Part shown: in pieces, positions 7,553 through 15,409 of the stretch
Position numbering within the stretch: position 1 is the stretch's first letter
Layout of the letters: every line of letters starts with the position of its first letter
From: Streptomyces barringtoniae
Lineage (GTDB): Bacteria; Actinomycetota; Actinomycetes; Streptomycetales; Streptomycetaceae
Direction of reading: 5' to 3'
Length of the DNA stretch: 64,000 bases
Assembly (NCBI RefSeq): GCF_020819595.1
Contig: NZ_JAJHNP010000004.1
Location: 124,001 to 188,000 of the forward strand
Program-made: the position numbers and the translations under genes
The notes under the pieces: model-generated
Told to the model about the DNA's origin: nothing
Database searches by the model: none
What the model saw: only the letters and a program-made list of their open reading frames with translations

Positions 7553-8506
7553 ATGAAGGGCGTCAGCTACCGCCGCTACGGCGGACCCGAGGTGCTGGAG
7601 TACGGCGAGGTGCGCGACCCCAAGGTCGGCCCCGACCAGGTTCTGGTCGCGGTCCGTGCCGCGGCCGTCAACCCGGTCGACTGGAAGTGCCGCGAGGGGT
7701 ATCTCGACGCGGTCCTGGACGCCGTCTTCCCGGTGGTCCCCGGCTGGGACGTCAGCGGGGTGGTCGTCCGGCCCGGCGCCTCGGTCACGGAGTTCGCCGC
7801 CGGCGACGAGGTCATCGGCTACTGCCGCGAGGACTTCCTCTCCCGCGGCACCTTCGCCGAGTACGTCGCCGCGCCGGTGCGCACCCTGGCCCGCAAGCCG
7901 CGCAACCTCTCCTTCGAGGAGGCCGCCGGCCTTCCGCTCGCCGGGCTCACCGCCTATCAGGTGCTCGTGAAGGTGCTGGAGGCGGGGCGCGGCGAGACCG
8001 TGCTGGTGCACGCGGCGGCCGGCGGGGTCGGCTCCCTCGCCGTCCAGATCGCCGCCCACCTCGGGGCCCGGGTCATCGGTACGGCGAGCGAGCACAACCA
8101 CGACTATGTGCGCGGGCTCGGCGGCGAGCCGGTGACCTACGGCGAGGGCCTCGCCGGACGGGTGCGCGCGCTCGCCCCCGAGGGCGTGGACGCGGTCTTC
8201 GACACCGTCGGCGGCGACACCCTGAAGACCTCGGTCAACCTGCTCGCCCCGGAAGGCCGGCTGGCGTCGATCGCCGACCCCGAGGTGGTGAGCCACGGCG
8301 GCCGCTACTTCTTCGTCCGCCCGGACGCGGAGGACCTGGACGCGCTCTCCCGGCAGGCCGAAGAGGGCGTCGTCTCGGTGCACGTCCAGGAGGCGTTCCC
8401 GCTGGAGCGGGCGGCGGATGCGCACCGGTTGAACCAGGAGGGCCGCACCCGCGGCAAGATCGTGGTCACGGTGGGCCGGCGAAGCGGGGAGGGCGGGGAG
8501 GGCTAG
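7553..8506 (+). CDS. Zinc-independent quinone/NADP-type oxidoreductase (MDR family)
   Basis: 317 residues. Typical MDR features are present: AAAVNPVDWK early, a catalytic-domain VPGWDVSGVV, LPLAGLTAYQ, the Rossmann glycine motif HAAAGGVGSLA, and VFDTVGGDTL. There is no cysteine/histidine zinc set, so it belongs to the quinone-oxidoreductase-like branch. The ATG follows GGAGGGTCGAGG. The 3' end is unusual: the last 46 or so codons are repeated, with small changes, immediately downstream (see the repeat at 8364-8700); the second copy has no start signal and is not expressed as part of this protein. The C-terminus GRRSGEGGEG contains a 9-bp in-frame insertion relative to copy 2. Physiological substrate unknown. 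Confidence 0.9.
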   Translation: MKGVSYRRYGGPEVLEYGEVRDPKVGPDQVLVAVRAAAVNPVDWKCREGYLDAVLDAVFPVVPGWDVSGVVVRPGASVTEFAAGDEVIGYCREDFLSRGTFAEYVAAPVRTLARKPRNLSFEEAAGLPLAGLTAYQVLVKVLEAGRGETVLVHAAAGGVGSLAVQIAAHLGARVIGTASEHNHDYVRGLGGEPVTYGEGLAGRVRALAPEGVDAVFDTVGGDTLKTSVNLLAPEGRLASIADPEVVSHGGRYFFVRPDAEDLDALSRQAEEGVVSVHVQEAFPLERAADAHRLNQEGRTRGKIVVTVGRRSGEGGEG

Positions 8507-8700
8507 AGGACCGGCGCGGCCGCGTGCAGTGCCGCCGGGGCAGGGGGTCGTCTCGGTGTACGTCCAGGAGGCGTTCCCGCTGGAGCGGGCGGCGGATGCG
8601 CACCGGTTGAACCAGGAGGGCCGCACCCGCGGCAAGATCGTGGTCACGGTGGGCCGGCGGAGCGGGGAGGGCTAGACGACCAGCGCGGCCGCGCACACCG
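8364..8700. repeat. Tandem duplication spanning the convergent gene ends
   Basis: Bases from 8364 are repeated from 8542 at an offset of 178 bp with only a few substitutions; copy 1 carries 9 extra bases just before the stop. The similarity continues past both TAG codons into GCGCGGCCGCG, which in copy 2 encodes the C-terminus of the minus-strand DUF202 protein (VCAAALVV). Copy 1 therefore holds a decayed fragment of that DUF202 3' end and copy 2 an orphan 3' end of the oxidoreductase. Confidence 0.9.
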
Positions 8701-8995
8701 CCAGCGCCACCGCGCACAGCGCCGCCGCCGTGGCGTGCCGGGGAGCGAGCGCCGAAGGGCGGGGTCCGGCCGCGAGGGCCCGGATCCGGCGGTGGGCCAC
8801 GGCCAGAAAGCCCAGGAAGAGCACACAGCACAGGGCGCAGACGGTCACTCCGGTGGCCGAGACGCCGCCGTGCAGGACGGTCTTGACGGCGAGTACGGCG
8901 GCCATGGTGGCCGAGAGGGTCGTACGGCGCCAGGCCAGCCGGGTCCGCTCCGGCTGCAGCCCCGGGTCGCGCCCGGCCGTGCTCACCCCGCCCAT
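8672..8995 (-). CDS. DUF202 family membrane protein, short form
   Basis: 107 residues: a short cytoplasmic start with LQPERTRLAWRRTTLS, the arginine-rich DUF202 signature, then three hydrophobic segments (about residues 32-44, 50-66 and 86-107). The start overlaps the upstream DUF202 gene by 13 bp, so the pair is co-translated and may form a hetero-oligomer in the membrane. The stop CTAG is shared with the second copy of the oxidoreductase tail. Function of DUF202 proteins is not established. Confidence 0.85.
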   Translation of the reverse strand: MGGVSTAGRDPGLQPERTRLAWRRTTLSATMAAVLAVKTVLHGGVSATGVTVCALCCVLFLGFLAVAHRRIRALAAGPRPSALAPRHATAAALCAVALAVCAAALVV

Positions 8996-9375
8996 CCGGC
9001 GAGCACCACCACGACCATCGCCACCGCCACCACCGCGACGACCAGGCTCAGCAGGGCCGGGAACCGGGACGCGGGCAGGTCCTCACCGCGCCGGATCGCC
9101 CGCTCACAGCGCACCCAGTGGTTCACCGCGCGCAGGGAGCACAGCACCCCGGCGCCGAGCAGCGCGAGCGCGAGCCCGACCCGCCAGGCCCAGCGCAGGT
9201 CCGGCAGGAACTGGTCCACCGCGAATCCGCCGCCGATCAGCGCGAGCGCCGTGCGCAGCCAGGCGAGAAAGGTGCGCTCGTTGGCCAGCGAGAACCGGTA
9301 GTCGGGCGTGTCGCCCTCGTCCCGCACCTGTTCCGGCGCGAACCACAGCCGGATGTTCTGTACGAATTCGCTCAC
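8983..9375 (-). CDS. DUF202/YidH family membrane protein
   Basis: 130 residues from a GTG start. FSLANERTFLAWLRTALALIGGGFAV is the YidH/DUF202 core with its first membrane helix; two more helices follow (about 66-83 and 108-127). The N-terminal IRLWFAPEQ is common in the actinobacterial members. It is the first gene of a two-gene DUF202 unit. A partial match to the TetR operator core (ACCGGTCGGT, 9389-9398) lies just upstream, possibly by chance. Confidence 0.88.
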   Translation of the reverse strand: MSEFVQNIRLWFAPEQVRDEGDTPDYRFSLANERTFLAWLRTALALIGGGFAVDQFLPDLRWAWRVGLALALLGAGVLCSLRAVNHWVRCERAIRRGEDLPASRFPALLSLVVAVVAVAMVVVVLAGWAG

Positions 9376-9396
9376 GCGGCCGACCCTACCGGTCGG

Positions 9397-9912
9397 TCAC
9401 CGGCCCGCCCGGAACGCCCGCAGCCTCTCGTAGGCCGCCAGCCCGTCCGGCACCCACTCCCAGTCGCCGAGCCGCCGCTCGACCTCCTCCTCGGGCAGGA
9501 AGTCGTGCCACTGGACCTCCTCCGCCTGCGGCCGCACCGGCAGCTCGCAGCGCACCTCGTACACCGCCGACCACCAGCTCTTCCCGGCCCCGTCGTCGTA
9601 CAGGAACTTGAACAGGTACGCCGGCCGGGGCAGCCCCGTCACGCCCAGTTCCTCCTCGGCCTCCCGCAGCGCGGCCTCGTCGTAGGACTCGCCCGCCCCG
9701 ACGACGCCGCCGACGAACATGTCGTACAGGGCCGGGAAGACCAGCTTGGTCGCGGTGCGCCGGTGGACGAAGAGCCGGCCGGCCGCGTCCCTGGCCTGGA
9801 CGAACACGCACCGGTGGCGCAGTTTGCGGGCGTACGCCTCGCCGCGCGGGTACTGGGCGATCACCCGGTCGTGCTCGTCGACGATGTCGAGGATCTCGTC
9901 AGCGGGGTTCAT
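9397..9912 (-). CDS. NUDIX hydrolase
   Basis: 171 residues. The NUDIX box is intact: GGVVGAGESYDEAALREAEE followed by ELGV, matching G-x5-E-x7-REUXEEXGU. The N-terminal DEHDRVIAQYPRGEAYARK and VFVQARDAAGRLFVHRR resemble the YfcD/isopentenyl-diphosphate-isomerase-like NUDIX branch. An ATG at 9921 would add MAR; the 9912 ATG is preceded by GGATGG at a suitable spacing. It follows the DMT transporter gene by 22 bp on the same strand and may be co-transcribed. Substrate unknown; nucleotide-diphosphate clean-up is typical. Confidence 0.9.
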   Translation of the reverse strand: MNPADEILDIVDEHDRVIAQYPRGEAYARKLRHRCVFVQARDAAGRLFVHRRTATKLVFPALYDMFVGGVVGAGESYDEAALREAEEELGVTGLPRPAYLFKFLYDDGAGKSWWSAVYEVRCELPVRPQAEEVQWHDFLPEEEVERRLGDWEWVPDGLAAYERLRAFRAGR

Positions 9913-9934
9913 GCGAGCCATCCAAGCAGAGGGC

Positions 9935-10849
9935 TCAGCGCCGCTGGAGGTCCCGGGCCGACGGCTCCGTCTCCGTCGCGCCGCACGGCATCGCCGGGTG
10001 CAGCCCCAGCAGCACGATGCCCACGACCACCGCCGCGAGCCCGGCCGCCTCCCACGCCAGCGCCCCGGTGTCGGTACGCAGCCGGTCACCGAGGAAGCCG
10101 ACCCCGCACAGGATCCCGGCGAGCGGCTCGGCCGCGGTGAGCGCCGGCAGCGACATGCGCAGCGGGGCCGTCTCGAAGGCGCTCTGCACCAGGACCAGAC
10201 CGGTGACCCCGCAGGCCAGCACGCCGTACGGCTGCCAGCCGGTGAACAGCTCGGTGAAGCCGCCCTCGGAGAAGCGGGTGCCGCTCACCCGGGTCAGCGC
10301 GTCCTGCACCCCGTACAGCAGCCCGGCGGCGGTGGCCAGCAGCACCGGGCCCCAGCTCAGCCGGGAACGCTTGCCGTACGTCGTGAGCACCAGGGCCGCG
10401 CCGACCATCGCGCCGATGATCAGCCAGTGCCGCAGCGGATCGGAGATGGCGCTGCCGGCCCGCGGCTCGCCCGCCATGATGAACGCGCTCACCCCGCCCG
10501 CGAGCAGCAGCAGCCCGGCCCAGCCCTGGCGGCCGAGGGGCTGTCTGGTCTGGTGCCGGGACAGGGCGAGCGCGAACAGCAGATTGGTCGCGAGCAGCGG
10601 TTCGACCAGGGAGATCTCCCCCTTGCCGAGGGCGATCGCGCCGAGCACCATGCCGGCCACCATCAGGCCGAGCCCGCCCAGCCAGCGTGGCACCCGCATC
10701 AGGTCGAGCAGCAGCCGGAAGGACAGGAAGTCGCTCAGCGGTGCCTTCTGCGCCGCGTTCTGCTGGAGCACGAAACCGAAGCCCAGACAGCAGGCCGCAC
10801 TCACGGCGAGAAGGAGAACCAGAACGGACACGCTGCGTACCTCGATCAT
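9935..10849 (-). CDS. DMT-superfamily (EamA-like) transporter
   Basis: 304 residues and about ten hydrophobic segments, with the two-fold arrangement of the drug/metabolite transporter superfamily: EPLLATNLLFALALS in the first half and LTAAEPLAGILCG in the second. The C-terminal tail is polar. I chose the ATG at 10849 (MIEVRSVSVLVLLLAV), which puts the first helix directly at the N-terminus; the open frame extends further upstream without a signal. Substrate is not predictable. It precedes the NUDIX gene with 22 bp spacing. Confidence 0.85.
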   Translation of the reverse strand: MIEVRSVSVLVLLLAVSAACCLGFGFVLQQNAAQKAPLSDFLSFRLLLDLMRVPRWLGGLGLMVAGMVLGAIALGKGEISLVEPLLATNLLFALALSRHQTRQPLGRQGWAGLLLLAGGVSAFIMAGEPRAGSAISDPLRHWLIIGAMVGAALVLTTYGKRSRLSWGPVLLATAAGLLYGVQDALTRVSGTRFSEGGFTELFTGWQPYGVLACGVTGLVLVQSAFETAPLRMSLPALTAAEPLAGILCGVGFLGDRLRTDTGALAWEAAGLAAVVVGIVLLGLHPAMPCGATETEPSARDLQRR

Positions 10850-11160
10850 CCGGCCGGGCCACGGGTGCGTAGTGGCCGACTGTAGCGCCCCCGGGACGGC
10901 ATCGACCCGGAAGTGCGGGGAACAGGGCGGTTGACTCGCCATGCTCCGGTGCCGGCCGGCGCGGCGCCATGGCGTACGCCACAGCGGACCGTCGGGTGCC
11001 CCCGCCGAGTCCGGCCCACCTGCGCGGAGTACCCCCAAGTTCCCTGTGCGTCACGCTAGTTGAAGTCAGTAACAGCCTGGTTCCGCTTGACGCAAACCTT
11101 GGCTGGGGGTTTGCTGTGAGTGATCGGTCGATGGCAGCCCGAGAAACAGGAAGTCCCGCG
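10850..11160. promoter_or_regulatory. Divergent intergenic region with dyad-containing promoter
   Basis: The 311 bp between the DMT transporter and the TPR-like gene hold a candidate plus-strand promoter: TTGACG at 11087-11092 and, 17 bp on, TTTGCT at 11110-11115. GCAAACC (11092-11098) and GGTTTGC (11108-11114) form a perfect 7-bp inverted repeat filling the spacer, a layout suited to an operator. Nothing else is evident in the rest. Confidence 0.45.
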
Positions 11161-12138
11161 GTGCCCCCTTCCCCACCCCTGCTCGGCGCTCGCCGGGTCC
11201 TCACGGACCAGTCCGGCGACACCGCCCCGGACGACTCCGGCGCCTTCGACGACGCCCTCGACGACGCCGAACTGCGCACCGCGCGCGCCGCGTTCACCCA
11301 GGGCCGGCGGCAGGCCGCCCGCTCCCTGCTCCGGCACACCGGCGACGACTGGGACCGCCGCGGCCACCGCCTCACCGTGCTCGCCGGGGAGCCGTACGCC
11401 GTGGCCTGGGCCCGCGACTGGCTGCACGCCGAACCCGGCTCCGCCGACGCCGCCGCGCTGTACGCCCTCGCCCTGGTCCGGCGTGCCCTGCGCGACAAGG
11501 AGGACCCCGGCCGGGCCCGCGAGGCCTGCGCCACCGCCGCCGCGCTCGCCCCCGAGGACCCCACCCCCTGGCTGGGCTCACTCCTGCTGGCCCGCACCCT
11601 CGGCCCGGAGCGCGAGGTGTTCGCCGCCTTCACCGAGCTGCGCCGCCGCCACCCCGAACACCACCACGCCCACCATCTGCTCCTCGCCCGCCTGGCCGAA
11701 CGGCCCGCCGGCGGCCGGGCGGCCGAGGACCACGAGGCGTACGACCTCGCCGAACTGGCCGCCGCCGAGGCCCCCGCCGACTCCCCGCTCGCCGTCCTGC
11801 CGGTCGTCGCCTACGCCGAGCGCTACCGCGTCCTCGCCGCCACCGGTCTCGCCCCCGCCGACCCCGCCGCCTCCGGCCACTGGTCCGGCCCCCGGGCCCG
11901 CCGCATCCTGCGCTCCTGCTTCGACTGGTGGCTGGAGTGGGAGCACGACGAACACCCCCGGCGCCACATCGACCTCAACCACCTCGCCTTCGCCCTGTCC
12001 TGCGCCGGCCGCCCGGCCGAGGCGGCGGCCCTCTTCCGGCGCATCGGCCGCCACGCCACCCGGGCACCCTGGTCCTACGCCCGCCGCGACCCCCGCACGG
12101 CCTTCCGGACGGCCCGCGCCCACGCGCTCGGGCACTGA
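11161..12138 (+). CDS. TPR-like helical protein of unknown function
   Basis: 325 residues from the GTG at 11161, which has CAGGAAG 7 bp upstream; the frame is open further upstream (GTG 11116). The sequence is Ala/Arg/Leu-rich and helical. Repeating units such as LRTARAAFTQGRRQAARSLL, AAALYALALVRRALRDKEDP and LAFALSCAGRPAEAAALFRR look like TPR helices. No signal peptide or membrane segment is seen. HRRHPEHHHAHHLLLARL-like stretches are His-rich but not metal-site-like. Streptomyces genomes carry similar proteins annotated hypothetical. It is monocistronic, with a dyad in its promoter suggesting dedicated regulation. Confidence 0.75.
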   Translation: MPPSPPLLGARRVLTDQSGDTAPDDSGAFDDALDDAELRTARAAFTQGRRQAARSLLRHTGDDWDRRGHRLTVLAGEPYAVAWARDWLHAEPGSADAAALYALALVRRALRDKEDPGRAREACATAAALAPEDPTPWLGSLLLARTLGPEREVFAAFTELRRRHPEHHHAHHLLLARLAERPAGGRAAEDHEAYDLAELAAAEAPADSPLAVLPVVAYAERYRVLAATGLAPADPAASGHWSGPRARRILRSCFDWWLEWEHDEHPRRHIDLNHLAFALSCAGRPAEAAALFRRIGRHATRAPWSYARRDPRTAFRTARAHALGH

Positions 12139-12239
12139 ACGGCATGCCTGTCCGTGACGTATGCAAGAAGTGATTACAGAACTCTGACCACTGACCGGAC
12201 CCTCTGGCCCCCCGGGGCCCCGAGTGCTCGAATGAACGC

Positions 12240-12968
12240 GTGAACTCCGAACCATCCGAGGAGCGGGACGGCACGCCCGTCGGCCGCCGCGTCTTCCTCG
12301 GCACCCTCGGCCTGGGCGCGCTCGGCCTCGTCGCCGCGCCCACGCTGCAACGCGGCCTGGAGGGCGTCCTCGGCGCCGTCGCCGGAAAGGACCCCACGGG
12401 CCTGACCGGCCTGCTGCCCAACGGCGGGGGATTCCGCTACTACTCCGTCGCCGCCTCGGTACCGCACCTGAACGCCACCGACTACCACCTGAAGATCGGC
12501 GGCCTGGTCGACCGCCCGCACACCTACACCCTGGCGGATCTGCGCGCCCTGCCGCAGACCCGGCTGGTCAAGGACGTCCAGTGCGTCACCGGCTGGCGGG
12601 TCCCCGGCACCCCCTTCGAGGGCGTACGCCTGTCCGACCTGCTGGACGCGGCCGGAGTCCGTCCCGGTGCGAAGGCGATCCACTTCACCTGCTTCGACGG
12701 CACCTACACCGAGAGCCTCACCCTCGACCAGGCCCGCCGCCCGGACGTCCTGGTCGCCCTGCGCATGCAGGACAAGGACATCTCCCACGACCACGGCGGC
12801 CCGGTCCGCCTCTATGTCGCCCCCATGTACTTCTACAAGTCGGCCAAGTGGCTCTCCGGCATCACGGTCACCGACCAGGTCGAGCCCGGCTACTGGGAGC
12901 GCCTCGGCTACGACGTCGACGCCTGGGTCGGCCGCTCGAACGGACGCACCGATGAGCCTACGAGCTGA
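12240..12968 (+). CDS. Tat-exported molybdopterin oxidoreductase (sulfite-oxidase fold)
   Basis: 242 residues. VGRRVFLGTLGLGALGLVAA near the N-terminus is a twin-arginine signal, so the protein is folded in the cytoplasm and exported. The mature part carries VKDVQCVTGWRVPG, whose cysteine is the expected molybdenum ligand of the sulfite oxidase/YedY (MsrP) fold, and IHFTCFDGTYTESL. The GTG start lacks an obvious ribosome site. Its end overlaps the cytochrome b gene by 17 bp, so the two are co-translated and likely work as a membrane-anchored pair. Periplasmic methionine-sulfoxide repair is one possible role by analogy with MsrPQ; the substrate is not proven by sequence. Confidence 0.88.
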   Translation: MNSEPSEERDGTPVGRRVFLGTLGLGALGLVAAPTLQRGLEGVLGAVAGKDPTGLTGLLPNGGGFRYYSVAASVPHLNATDYHLKIGGLVDRPHTYTLADLRALPQTRLVKDVQCVTGWRVPGTPFEGVRLSDLLDAAGVRPGAKAIHFTCFDGTYTESLTLDQARRPDVLVALRMQDKDISHDHGGPVRLYVAPMYFYKSAKWLSGITVTDQVEPGYWERLGYDVDAWVGRSNGRTDEPTS

Positions 12969-13578
12969 CGCCCCCGCCCCGCCCGGCGCCCGTGTCCGCC
13001 GCTTCAGCCGGGCCGAACGCTGGGTCCACCGCACGACGGCCGCGCTGATGGGGATCTGCGTGGTCACGGCGGCCATCCTCTACATCTCCCAGCTGGCGGT
13101 CATGGTCGGCCGCCGCGAACTGGTCGTCCGCGTCCACGAGTGCGCCGGGATCGCCCTCCCCGTCCCGGTGCTGCTGGGCCTGGCCTCCCGCGCCTTCCGC
13201 ACCGACCTGCGCTTCCTCAACCGCTTCGGCCCGCACGACAAGGTCTGGCTGCACGCCGCGCTGGTCCGCGACAAGCGTCGCGGCTCCCGTCCGGCGGGCA
13301 AGTTCAACGCCGGCCAGAAGGTCTACGCCGCCTGGATCGCCGGCGCCACCCTGGTCATGCTCGGCACCGGCCTGCTGATGTGGTTCACCCACCTCGCCCC
13401 GCTGGTGTGGCGCACCTCGGCGACCTTCGTCCACGACTGGCTCGCCCTGACCATCGGCGTGGTCCTGGCCGGCCACGTCGGCATGGCCCTGGGCGACCCG
13501 GAGGCGAGACGGGGGCTGCGCACGGGGACGGTGAGCAGGGAGTGGGCGAAGCGGGAACACCCGCTGTGGCGCCCCTAG
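12952..13578 (+). CDS. Cytochrome b/b6 (formate dehydrogenase gamma type) partner
   Basis: 208 residues. ERWVHRTTAALMG supplies the first haem histidine, and later histidines occur in VRVHECAG, MWFTHLAP, FVHDWLALT and LAGHVGM, within four membrane segments. This layout is that of di-haem cytochrome b subunits that pass quinol electrons to periplasmic oxidoreductases. The ATG lies inside the last codons of the molybdoenzyme gene (17-bp overlap). It ends by a 4-bp convergent overlap with idnD. It probably plays the role that MsrQ plays for MsrP, but by a different haem-protein family. Confidence 0.85.
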   Translation: MSLRADAPAPPGARVRRFSRAERWVHRTTAALMGICVVTAAILYISQLAVMVGRRELVVRVHECAGIALPVPVLLGLASRAFRTDLRFLNRFGPHDKVWLHAALVRDKRRGSRPAGKFNAGQKVYAAWIAGATLVMLGTGLLMWFTHLAPLVWRTSATFVHDWLALTIGVVLAGHVGMALGDPEARRGLRTGTVSREWAKREHPLWRP

Positions 13579-14600
13579 GTCCCGAACTCCAGCAACACCT
13601 TGCAGGACCGGCTCCGATCGGCAGCCAGCACCAGCGCGTCCTCGGCCTCCGCCATCGGAACCACCGCGCTGACCAGCGCGTCGAACTCGCCCCGCGCGGC
13701 CAGCAGTTCCAGTGCGCCGTCGAACCCGGCGGCGAATCGGAACGCCCCCCGCAGCTCGATCTCCCGGCTCACCAGCAGGTTCCCGGCGAACGGCGACTGC
13801 CCCGGCGGCAGCATCCCGAGCTGTACGACCACACCACCGCGCCGTACGCGCCGCAGGCAGGTGTCGAGCCCGGCCGCGACCCCCGACGCCTCGACGGCCA
13901 CGTCCACCTCCTCGGGCCACCCGGCATCACCCGGATCGTCGGCCCGCACCAGCGTGTCGGCCCCGGCCACCGCCGCGTACCCCAGGGCCTGGGGCACCAG
14001 GTCGGTCACCGTCACCCGGGCCGCGCCGGCCGCCTTCGCCGCCGCGACCACCAGGCACCCGATCGGCCCCGCCCCGGTCACCAGCACATGCCGGCCGGAC
14101 ACGTCCCCGGCCCGCCGCACGGCGTGCAGCGCGACCGCCAGCGGCTCGGCGAGGGCGGCCCGCCGCAGCCCGAGTCCGGCCGGCAGCGCCCGCAGCTGCC
14201 CGGCCGGTACGGCGATCCGCTCGGCGAAGCCGCCCTGGACATGCGGAAAGCGGGCCGCGCTGCCCAGGTACCGGGTGTCCCGGCACACGTTCGCGCGCCC
14301 GTCGGCGCACTCCGGGCAGTGCCCGCACGGGGTGGCGGGGTGCACGGCGACGGCCGTACCCGGCGCGGGACCCTTGGCCCCGGTGCCGTAGGCCACCACC
14401 GTGCCCACCACCTCGTGCCCGAGCAGCATCGGCTCCCGGAGCCGGAAGTCCCCGACCCCGCCGTGCCGCCAGTAGTGCAGATCGGAGCCGCAGACCCCGC
14501 CGTAACGCACGGCCACCAGGGCCTCGCCGGGACCGGGTTCGGGCACCGGCAGCTCCGCCACCCGCAGATCGCCCGCGCCGTGGATCACACAACCCAGCAT
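13575..14600 (-). CDS. idnD: L-idonate 5-dehydrogenase-like zinc alcohol dehydrogenase
   Basis: 341 residues. Catalytic-zinc ligands are visible as GGVCGSDLHYW and GHEVVGTV, and structural-zinc cysteines in TPCGHCPECADGRANVC. The Rossmann motif is VTGAGPIGCLV. The nearest familiar family is L-idonate 5-dehydrogenase, NAD(P)-dependent oxidation of L-idonate to 5-ketogluconate. It is the last gene of a four-gene minus-strand operon with a gluconate 5-dehydrogenase-like SDR, a gluconate permease and gluconokinase, which supports that role. It starts 31 bp after the SDR stop and ends 4 bp inside the cytochrome gene. Confidence 0.85.
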   Translation of the reverse strand: MLGCVIHGAGDLRVAELPVPEPGPGEALVAVRYGGVCGSDLHYWRHGGVGDFRLREPMLLGHEVVGTVVAYGTGAKGPAPGTAVAVHPATPCGHCPECADGRANVCRDTRYLGSAARFPHVQGGFAERIAVPAGQLRALPAGLGLRRAALAEPLAVALHAVRRAGDVSGRHVLVTGAGPIGCLVVAAAKAAGAARVTVTDLVPQALGYAAVAGADTLVRADDPGDAGWPEEVDVAVEASGVAAGLDTCLRRVRRGGVVVQLGMLPPGQSPFAGNLLVSREIELRGAFRFAAGFDGALELLAARGEFDALVSAVVPMAEAEDALVLAADRSRSCKVLLEFGT

Positions 14601-14631
14601 TCCCGCATCCCCTTTCAGAGCGCAGCGCCTT

Positions 14632-15396
14632 TCACAGGACGCTCGTCATGCCGCCGTCGACGTACAGGATCTGGCCGCCCATGAAGTCGGCGGCCGGCGA
14701 GGCGAGGAAGAGCAGGGCGCCCACCAGGTCCTCGGTACGGCCCCAGCGGCCGGCCGGGGTGCGCCGGCGGACCCAGGCGCTGAACTCCTCGTCGTCCACC
14801 AGGGGCCGGGTCAGCTCGGTCTCGATGTAGCCGGGGCCGAGGCCGTTGACCTGGACGCCGTGCGGTCCCCAGTCGGCGCACATGCCCTTGGTGAGCATCT
14901 TCAGGGCGCCCTTGGTGGCGGCGTAGGGCGCGATGCCGGGGCGTACGACCTCGCTCTGCAGTGAGCAGATGTTGACGATCTTGCCGTGGCCGCGCTCCGT
15001 CATCCGCCGGGCGGCTTCCCGGCCGACGAGGAAAGCGCTGGTGAGGTTGGCGTCCAGGATCCGGTGCCAGTCGGCGTCGGTGAACTCCAGCAGCGGGGCG
15101 CGCAGTTGCATGCCCGCGTTGTTGACGAGGATGTCGAGCGGGCCCACCCGCTCCTCGACGTCCGCGATCCCGGCGGCCACGGCCGGACCGTCGGTGACGT
15201 CGAACGCCGCCGTGCGGACCCGGTCGCCGGGCAGTTCGGACGCGGCCTCGGCCAGCCGGTCCGGGTCGCGCCCGTTGAGGACCACCGTGCAGCCGGCCTC
15301 GGCCAGCCCCCGGGCGAGCGCGAGGCCGATGCCCCGGCTGGAGCCCGTGACCAGGGCGGTGCGGCCGCCGATGTCGAAGAGAGGGTGAGCCGTCAT
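14632..15396 (-). CDS. idnO: Gluconate 5-dehydrogenase-like SDR
   Basis: 254 residues with TGSSRGIGLALARG, LNGRDPDRL (a positively charged residue after the glycine, suiting NADP), NNAGMQLRAPL and the catalytic YAATKGAL. The family match is to 5-keto-D-gluconate 5-reductase (IdnO), which reduces 5-ketogluconate to gluconate. With IdnD downstream (31 bp) and gluconate permease upstream (13 bp), the operon would convert L-idonate to gluconate, which GntK then phosphorylates. Symbol assigned by context. Confidence 0.85.
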   Translation of the reverse strand: MTAHPLFDIGGRTALVTGSSRGIGLALARGLAEAGCTVVLNGRDPDRLAEAASELPGDRVRTAAFDVTDGPAVAAGIADVEERVGPLDILVNNAGMQLRAPLLEFTDADWHRILDANLTSAFLVGREAARRMTERGHGKIVNICSLQSEVVRPGIAPYAATKGALKMLTKGMCADWGPHGVQVNGLGPGYIETELTRPLVDDEEFSAWVRRRTPAGRWGRTEDLVGALLFLASPAADFMGGQILYVDGGMTSVL

Positions 15397-15409
15397 CGTC
15401 GTACTCCTC

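Noticed and set aside
8542..8675. Separate small gene in the second repeat copy
   Set aside because: It is a duplicated 3' fragment with no start signal.
9389..9398. Third TetR operator copy near the DUF202 genes
   Set aside because: ACCGGTCGGT matches only one half of the operator, and the flanking bases do not fit; likely chance in GC-rich DNA.
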